From positions 1-64,000 of the forward strand of contig NZ_LXWK01000002.1 of the NCBI RefSeq assembly GCF_001669775.1: a stretch of 64,000 bases of DNA, written 5' to 3'. Source of the stretch: Rheinheimera sp. SA_1. GTDB taxonomy: Bacteria; Pseudomonadota; Gammaproteobacteria; Enterobacterales; Alteromonadaceae. The notes under the pieces were generated by a model, which saw nothing but the letters and a program-made list of their open reading frames with translations, made no database searches and had not been told where the DNA came from. Within the stretch, counting starts at the first letter, position 1. Each line of letters opens with the position of its first letter. Made by a program: the position numbers and the translations under genes. Below, piece after piece: positions 58,783-64,000 of the stretch.

Positions 58783-59324
58783 GTTTTTGGTCTGAACACC
58801 GGCATCACATCGGGGTCAGTGTCGATGAAAGGGCCGTCCATCAGATCGATGCAATATGGAATGGCTGGGAACACCGCATCAAGACATTGGCGAATAGCAC
58901 TTGGTTTTCCGGGTAAATTGACAATTAGGCATTGGCCGCGTAGGCCTGCAGTCTGACGCGATAAAATCGCCGTTGGCACATATTTCAGTGATTCCGCCCG
59001 CATTAACTCACCAAAACCAGGCATCATTCGGTGACACACTGCGCTAGTCGCTTCAGGTGTCACATCACGTTTGGCCGGTCCAGTGCCACCAGTGGTGACA
59101 ATCAGGCAGCATTGTTCGTTGTCCGCGAGATCGATTAACGTCTGCTCAATCAGCGGCTGCTCGTCGGGGATTAGGCGGTAAAGCATTTGCCAGTCCGAGC
59201 GCAGATATTCCGTCAAAGTTTGTTCTATCGCCTTGCCAGAGATATCTTGATAAATCCCTTGTGACGCACGGTCGCTCACCGTGACAACGCCAATTTTTAT
59301 CGTCTGACCACTGCTTGGTTTCAT
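58779..59324 (-). CDS. mog: Molybdopterin adenylyltransferase
   Basis: 181 residues; adenylates molybdopterin before metal insertion. MogA motifs: IGVVTVSDRASQGIYQDISG at the start, LIVTTGGTGPAKRDVTPEAT, ILSRQTAGLRGQCLIVNLPGKPSAI and a closing IPYCIDLMDG. The ATG at 59324 is the first that gives the family N-terminus. It is divergent from moeA and convergent with moeB. Confidence 0.94.
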   Translation of the reverse strand: MKPSSGQTIKIGVVTVSDRASQGIYQDISGKAIEQTLTEYLRSDWQMLYRLIPDEQPLIEQTLIDLADNEQCCLIVTTGGTGPAKRDVTPEATSAVCHRMMPGFGELMRAESLKYVPTAILSRQTAGLRGQCLIVNLPGKPSAIRQCLDAVFPAIPYCIDLMDGPFIDTDPDVMPVFRPKT

Positions 59325-59557
59325 GCGTATTTTTCCACAGCAACTGAATTTAACCGCCAAAAACAGCACTGTTTTTGGGATGTACCGAATATTTATTTAT
59401 GATTGGCCTCAGGCCATCGAGTGCGTCATATTGCATCAGCTGTTGGTGCAAGACCAGTGCATTCTGCATGATCAGGTTGCCGTATTATGTGTTAAGCAAC
59501 TTTGGTTGCCCGGATGTAGAATTGGCAGTAATCCCCATACCCCAATAAGGAAAAATA

Positions 59558-60886
59558 ATGTCAGACCACACCCACACAATACCAGGGCCATTCGGTATCG
59601 CGTTGGCGCAAGCGCAGCAGCAGTTGCTTGATAGTTTGCCGACGGCAGAGCGCACCGAGCAGGTCACATTGGCAGATGCGTTAGAACGGGTGCTGGCCGC
59701 AGACATCTATTCGCCGTTTCCGGTGCCGGCAGCGAACAATTCGGCAATGGATGGCTTTGCCTTGCGGTCTGCTGATGTTTGTCCGGAGCACCTTGGTGAC
59801 ACTGACACTACTAAGGTGCAGTTATGGCCTGTGGTCGGCCAAAGTCTGGCGGGACATCCATTTAGGGGAGAGGTGCCGGTGGGGGCTTGTATCCGGATCA
59901 CCACCGGCGGTGTCTTACCTGACGCGTTGAATACAGTGGTGATGCAGGAAGATGTGGTTCGGCATCACCGCGCGGCAAGTGAACTCAATGGCAACGATCA
60001 GGCTGAGCAAATGTACATCAGTCTGAGTCGGGCGCCGACATCCGGGCAGTTTGTAAGGTTGCGGGGAAGTGAGTTAAGTACCGGCCAGGCGGTATTGAAG
60101 CAGGGTACTGTGTTGGGGCCGCTGCAGTTAGGGTTACTTGCTACTTTGGGTATTGCAATAGTGCCGGTATTTGCCAAAATTCGGGTCGGCGTGTTGTCGA
60201 CCGGCGATGAACTGAAGCAACCAGGTGAAGCGTTACAGCCAGGCGATTTATATGACAGCAACCGGGTTGTTTTACGTGCGGTGTTAACAAGACTCGGTGC
60301 CACTGTGACAGATTTTGGCTGGGTGGCGGATGATCCGGTCGCGATGCGCGCGCTGTTTTTACAGGCGGCCAGCACTGTTGATGTACTGGTTTGCAGCGGC
60401 GGTGTATCAGTGGGTGATGCTGATCATACTCGTGCCGTATTGGCCGAACTTGGCAGCATTGGTTTTTGGCAAGTCGCGATGAAACCGGGTAAGCCCTTTG
60501 CCTTTGGTAAAATCAGTGATGCTGCAGGTCAGCCGTGTTGGTTTTTTGGTTTGCCAGGCAATCCTGTCTCGGCGGTAGTCACCTGTGAACAATTGTTAGT
60601 ACCGGCGTTACAGCGGTTACAAGGGCAAACCGCGCAAATCCCTCAGTTATGGCCGGCAACAGCGGCCAGCAGATTCAAGAAAAAGCCAGGCCGATTAGAT
60701 TTGCAGCGAGCAAAGCTGCAGGTCACTGCTGAGGGTGTCACAGTGTCAGCGGTAGGCCTTGATAGTTCAGCAATGCTGACGTCAATGCTAGAAGGTGATG
60801 CGCTGGTGCATTTGGAGTTGCCGCGGGGGGATGTCAGCCAGGGAGAATCGGTCTGGTTGCAACCCAAAAGCCCGTGGTGGCGCTAA
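59558..60886 (+). CDS. moeA: Molybdopterin molybdenumtransferase
   Basis: 442 residues; inserts molybdate into adenylated molybdopterin. Family blocks: FPVPAANNSAMDGFALRSADV, GACIRITTGGVLPDALNTVVMQED, GVLSTGDEL, GDLYDSNRVVLRAVL, VCSGGVSVGDADHTRAVL, MKPGKPFAFGK and FGLPGNPVSAVVT. AAGGAA precedes the ATG. E. coli MoeA is 411 residues, so the N-terminus is slightly extended. The 233 nt upstream show no Moco riboswitch that I can recognise. Confidence 0.96.
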   Translation: MSDHTHTIPGPFGIALAQAQQQLLDSLPTAERTEQVTLADALERVLAADIYSPFPVPAANNSAMDGFALRSADVCPEHLGDTDTTKVQLWPVVGQSLAGHPFRGEVPVGACIRITTGGVLPDALNTVVMQEDVVRHHRAASELNGNDQAEQMYISLSRAPTSGQFVRLRGSELSTGQAVLKQGTVLGPLQLGLLATLGIAIVPVFAKIRVGVLSTGDELKQPGEALQPGDLYDSNRVVLRAVLTRLGATVTDFGWVADDPVAMRALFLQAASTVDVLVCSGGVSVGDADHTRAVLAELGSIGFWQVAMKPGKPFAFGKISDAAGQPCWFFGLPGNPVSAVVTCEQLLVPALQRLQGQTAQIPQLWPATAASRFKKKPGRLDLQRAKLQVTAEGVTVSAVGLDSSAMLTSMLEGDALVHLELPRGDVSQGESVWLQPKSPWWR

Positions 60887-60973
60887 AAGCTTTATCTGTC
60901 ATGGCTGTGGCAGTGTTGAAACGGTCAGGTGCATTCGCTGAAATTCGGGATGCCGGGCTTTGGTTGAGCTCAC

Positions 60974-62047
60974 TCAACTTAAAGCCAGCGCTTTGATTAA
61001 CGTCGTTAACTGCATGCCCACTGTTAATCGCAGTTGTGCAGCAGCATAAGGTGTGATCTCACTCAGTAACAACTGACCATCGGCCAACGTTAAATGCACC
61101 AGCAGATTGCCACGATGTGGCAGGATGGCTTGGATTGTCGCGGGAAGTTGGTTTTGAATGGAGATGTCACTGATTGGCGTCAGCGCCAGACTGACGTCTT
61201 TTGCTAAGATCCGCAGGCGTAATTCAGTGCCGGTAGCGAAGTTGCAATGACCAAGCCACAGCTGGCAATCTGTCGTCGCAACATTGCTGTAAACTGGGAC
61301 ACGGCCAAAAGCATCGGCAGAACCGCTGACGCCAAAAAACACTGAGGCGGCATCGGCATCAACAAACAACGGCGAGTCAGGCTGTGCCAACGCCTGCTGC
61401 ATGCTAAATTGTTGCTCGAGCTGGCCGTCGGCCATCAGCACCAGCTGATCAGCCAGTTTCTCTACTTCCCGGGTATCGTGACTCACGAACAACATTGGTA
61501 TCCCGGTATGCTGCACCAGCTCGCGGATAAAGGGTAAAATTTCGGCTTTGCTTTGGTTGTCGAGCGCGGCGAAAGGTTCGTCGAGTAATAATAGTTGTGG
61601 ACTTGCCAACAAGGCCCGGCCCAGCGCCAGTCGTTGTTGCTGGCCGCCCGACAAAGTGCTGACAGCCTGCTTAAACAAGGGGTGTAGATCGAGTAAATCC
61701 TGCACTAGCTCTGGTTGTAAACGTCGTTGCGCCGGTGCCGCACGCTGGAATCCGTAAAGTAAATTTTGCTGTACCGACAGGTGCGGCAATAAGCCCGGCT
61801 GTTGAAACATCAAGCCAATGCGCCGCTGCGCCAGCGGCACAAAATGGCGTCGTTCTTGCCAACATTGCTGTTGAAAATACACCCTGGCATCAGGGACTTT
61901 GGTCAAACCGGCGATCAACTTCAGTAGGCTACTTTTGCCGCAGCCAGACCGACCAAACAGGGCGGTGATGCCGTTGATGGGCAATATCGCGTCGATATTC
62001 AAGCGAAAATCACCTTGTTGCCAATTTGCGCGCAGGGCCAGGTTCAT
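60974..62047 (-). CDS. modC: Molybdate ABC transporter ATP-binding protein
   Basis: 357 residues. Walker A GRSGCGKSS (about 32-40), Q-loop MFQQPGLLPHL, signature LSGGQQQR, Walker B LLLLDEPFAALD and the H-loop SHD are all seen. The C-terminal third (about 290-355) has the TOBE fold that binds molybdate in ModC. It overlaps modB by 4 bases. Last gene of moaE-modA-modB-modC. It powers uptake that feeds moeA and the other cofactor genes here. Confidence 0.95.
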   Translation of the reverse strand: MNLALRANWQQGDFRLNIDAILPINGITALFGRSGCGKSSLLKLIAGLTKVPDARVYFQQQCWQERRHFVPLAQRRIGLMFQQPGLLPHLSVQQNLLYGFQRAAPAQRRLQPELVQDLLDLHPLFKQAVSTLSGGQQQRLALGRALLASPQLLLLDEPFAALDNQSKAEILPFIRELVQHTGIPMLFVSHDTREVEKLADQLVLMADGQLEQQFSMQQALAQPDSPLFVDADAASVFFGVSGSADAFGRVPVYSNVATTDCQLWLGHCNFATGTELRLRILAKDVSLALTPISDISIQNQLPATIQAILPHRGNLLVHLTLADGQLLLSEITPYAAAQLRLTVGMQLTTLIKALALS

Positions 62048-62748
62048 CGGTCGCTCCGATTTAATTGGCGCTGTAAGCCATACACCAAAAACAATACGAC
62101 AAACGAAAACAGTAACAGGAGCAACGACAGCTGCTGCGCCGCTTGGTAATTCATGGCTTCGGCGTGGTCATAAATCAAGATGGATAGCACTTTGGTCTGA
62201 CCCGGAATGCTGCCGCCGAGCATTAAAATCACGCCAAATTCACCCAAGGTATGGGCAAAGCTTAAAGTGGCAGCCACGATAAACCCACCGCGGCACAGCG
62301 GGAATATCACCGTGATAAAACGATCAACAGGACCGGCCCCGAGACTGGCGGCGACTTCAACCGGTTGCCGCCCCAGTTGTTGAAATGCCTGTTGCAGGGG
62401 TTGCACGGCAAACGGCAAGGAATACAGTACCGACGCGATTAAAATGCCAGAAAAGCTAAAAGCCAAATGCTGAAAACCCAAGCTTTGCAGCGTGCTGCCA
62501 ATCACGCCTTGTGGCCCGAGTAATAACAATAAATAGAACCCAAGGACGGTTGGCGGTAATACTAATGGCAGCGCAACGAGTGCTTGGACCGCTGAACGCA
62601 ACCAGTGGTGACGAGATTGCTGTGGTGGTGTGTGGCTCAACCACCAAGCTAACGGCGTGGCTACTATTAACAAAATCAGCGTGGTTAAAAGCGCCAAGCG
62701 CAGGGTCAAGCCGATAGCCTGCCAATCCGCGGCGGATAAGGCTGTCAT
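62044..62748 (-). CDS. modB: Molybdate ABC transporter permease
   Basis: 234 residues, about six spans, BPD_transp_1 domain with the EAA-like cytoplasmic loop (LGRQPVEVAASLGAGPVDRFITVIFPLCRGG). It forms the channel with ModC. Overlaps modA and modC by 4 bases each, showing tight translational coupling. E. coli ModB is 229 residues. Confidence 0.94.
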   Translation of the reverse strand: MTALSAADWQAIGLTLRLALLTTLILLIVATPLAWWLSHTPPQQSRHHWLRSAVQALVALPLVLPPTVLGFYLLLLLGPQGVIGSTLQSLGFQHLAFSFSGILIASVLYSLPFAVQPLQQAFQQLGRQPVEVAASLGAGPVDRFITVIFPLCRGGFIVAATLSFAHTLGEFGVILMLGGSIPGQTKVLSILIYDHAEAMNYQAAQQLSLLLLLFSFVVLFLVYGLQRQLNRSDR

Positions 62749-63551
62749 GGCTGCACCGGCGGCTTAGGTAACTCAAAGCCATACTGTTGCAGGATTTGCT
62801 GGGCCTGCGGGCTGGCGATAAATTTCAACAGTTGCTGGGCTTGGGGGTTGTGCGCCCCCCGTTTGGTTAGAGTGTAACTTTGCAGCAAAGGCCGGTGCCA
62901 CGACGCATCAATCAATTGATAGTTGCTGGTCACTGCTGGCTTAGTTGGTACCCTGTACGTTGTGGCTGGTTGTTGTACTAATGCCAGTGCAACAATGGCG
63001 ATATCGGCAGCACCCGTTTGTGCCAGCTGTGCCACTTGTGCGATGTTTTCCCCGTAGACCATTTTGGCTGTTAGTTGAGTCCAAACTCCTGCGGCAACCA
63101 AGGCTTGTTTAGCGCGATCCCCATATGGAGCGTGTTCGGGTTGTGCGATTGCAATGTAGCGAAATTGCGGCGCGGTTAAATCGGTTAATCTCAGTTGCTG
63201 CACATCATGGACTGTGCTGTACAACACAATTCTGCCATGTGCATATACGGTGCCGGCGTCGGTAGTCAGGCCGGCCTGAAATAGCATTTGTGTATAGCGG
63301 TGATCAGCGGAAAAAAACACATCGTAAGGCGCTCCTTGCTGGATTTGGCTGCTGATTTTGCCAGACGAACCATAAATTACCTGAGGAATTGCCATCTCTG
63401 CTGGTTGCTGCGCCTGAAATGCGGTGAGGATCGCGGCTAGTGCGAAGCGTAGATCAGCTGCGGCAGCAATAGTAAGCGGTTCAGCTGCCATTGATTTGGC
63501 ACTCAATAGGCAAAAAACAAGCACCACCGACCAGCGTCGTCTTGTGTTCAT
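62745..63551 (-). CDS. modA: Molybdate-binding periplasmic protein
   Basis: 268 residues; signal peptide about 1-22 (AKSMAAE). Binding-protein fold: ITIAAAADLRFAL-like start, YGSSGKISSQIQQGAPYDVFFSADHRY and a C-terminal LLKFIASPQAQQILQQYGF. The ligand loops (Ser in AAAADL and GSSGK) are of the ModA type. It captures molybdate (or tungstate) for ModBC. Overlaps moaE and modB by 4 bases each. Confidence 0.94.
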   Translation of the reverse strand: MNTRRRWSVVLVFCLLSAKSMAAEPLTIAAAADLRFALAAILTAFQAQQPAEMAIPQVIYGSSGKISSQIQQGAPYDVFFSADHRYTQMLFQAGLTTDAGTVYAHGRIVLYSTVHDVQQLRLTDLTAPQFRYIAIAQPEHAPYGDRAKQALVAAGVWTQLTAKMVYGENIAQVAQLAQTGAADIAIVALALVQQPATTYRVPTKPAVTSNYQLIDASWHRPLLQSYTLTKRGAHNPQAQQLLKFIASPQAQQILQQYGFELPKPPVQP

Positions 63552-64000
63552 AGTGTGTTTTCCTGCACCCAGCGTGCGGCCGCCGCCTGATCAGTGGCTT
63601 TAGCGTCGACCCATTGTGCTTGGCTGTGAAAGTGCGCTTTCTTCCAGATAGGAACCTGATTTTTTAAGAAATCCATGATGAGTTCACAGGCAGAAAACGC
63701 ATCAGCGCGATGTGCAGATGCGACACCAACCAGCACGATTTGCGCCCCTGTTGATAGTAACCCGACCCGATGGATTACCGTAATTGTGCGCACGTTAAAG
63801 CGTGTGGCAGCTTGTTCAGCGATGGCAGTGATTGCCCGCTCAGTCATGCCAGGATAATGTTCCAGTTCCAGAGCTTGCAGGCTGTCGGCCGGTTCGGCTT
63901 GGAATTGCTCGCGCACCAAGCCAGAAAACAGCACCACTGCACCGCAATCCGGGCGTAATAAGGCCTGATATTCCTGTTCCAGCGAGAAGTCATCGTGTTG
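63548..64000 (-). CDS. moaE: Molybdopterin synthase catalytic subunit (5' end missing)
   Basis: MoaE with the 5' end outside the window: the frame stays open through 64000 and encodes QHDDFSLEQEYQALL before the family block CGAVVLFSGLVRE. Other motifs are LELEHYPGMTERAI, VIHRVGLLSTGAQIVLVGVAS and HRADAFSACELIMDFLKNQVPIWKKAHF (active-site lysines). It makes molybdopterin by sulfurating cPMP together with MoaD. It overlaps modA by 4 bases. moaD and earlier moa genes presumably lie beyond the edge. Confidence 0.94.
   Translation of the reverse strand, partial: QHDDFSLEQEYQALLRPDCGAVVLFSGLVREQFQAEPADSLQALELEHYPGMTERAITAIAEQAATRFNVRTITVIHRVGLLSTGAQIVLVGVASAHRADAFSACELIMDFLKNQVPIWKKAHFHSQAQWVDAKATDQAAAARWVQENTL

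Noticed and set aside
59325-59557. Moco riboswitch or a small gene (moaD-like) upstream of moeA
   Set aside because: No recognisable Moco aptamer pattern, and the open frame there lacks a Gly-Gly end and runs into moeA out of frame.

Overview
The window looks like chromosome of an aerobic or facultative gammaproteobacterium of the Alteromonadales type, closest in feel to Rheinheimera or Alishewanella. This rests on the complete ArcA/ArcB pair, the E. coli-like gene orders trmB/mutY/yggX, gcvA/ygdD/rlmM and ygfA/ssrS/zapA/ygfB/pepP/ubiH/ubiI/gcvTHP, and Gln-rich proteins of moderate G+C coding. The genus is an inference; no rRNA or tRNA gene was found to test it.

Layout. 1-375 holds a degenerate repeat array and no gene. 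376-2640: a membrane protein translationally coupled to a glutaminase, then a DUF1840 protein. 2694-6773: three exported catabolic enzymes on the minus strand (SMP-30 lactonase-like, Tat-exported FAD oxidase lipoprotein, amidase), probably one periplasmic pathway. 6933-11127: two alpha/beta hydrolases around a YtrA-type GntR regulator with twin operators. 11280-12895: a membrane-anchored glutaredoxin-like protein and two small secreted proteins, one with a symmetric six-cysteine pattern. 13000-18895: glutamate synthase gltBD. 19408-20334: folE2. 20652-25572: iadA and a yfcC-type carrier facing a large secreted cyanophycinase, which together read as a locus for using external cyanophycin (multi-L-arginyl-poly-aspartate). 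25605-30618: arcB and arcA, convergent around a structured repeat, and an orphan histidine kinase. 30821-37848: RNA and DNA maintenance genes (rsmC, trmB, mutY, yggX, rlmM), gcvA and small genes. 37923-41900: an M28 peptidase lipoprotein, a CNNM/CorC-type membrane protein and 5-formyl-THF cyclo-ligase.

41292-52019 is conserved core: 6S RNA, zapA, ygfB, pepP, ubiH, ubiI and the glycine cleavage operon gcvTHP, whose regulator gcvA lies 12 kb upstream. Directly after the gcvP terminator the character changes. 52263-57857 is an accessory block, in part visibly richer in G+C, with a GlxA-type regulator, two serine beta-lactamase-fold hydrolases and an unknown secreted protein. It is bounded on the left by short repeats resembling transposon-end arrays. 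The two hydrolase genes face each other and carry the same upstream region in inverted orientation, including a block identical at 38 of 39 positions that overlaps the regulator's own start codon. This is the most unusual structure in the window: a regulator and its probable operator captured and duplicated to give a two-promoter hydrolase island. One hydrolase has lost a residue from its catalytic SxxK motif.

58015-64000 is a molybdenum cofactor and molybdate uptake cluster: moeB, mogA, moeA and the tightly overlapped minus-strand run moaE-modA-modB-modC, with moaE cut by the window edge.
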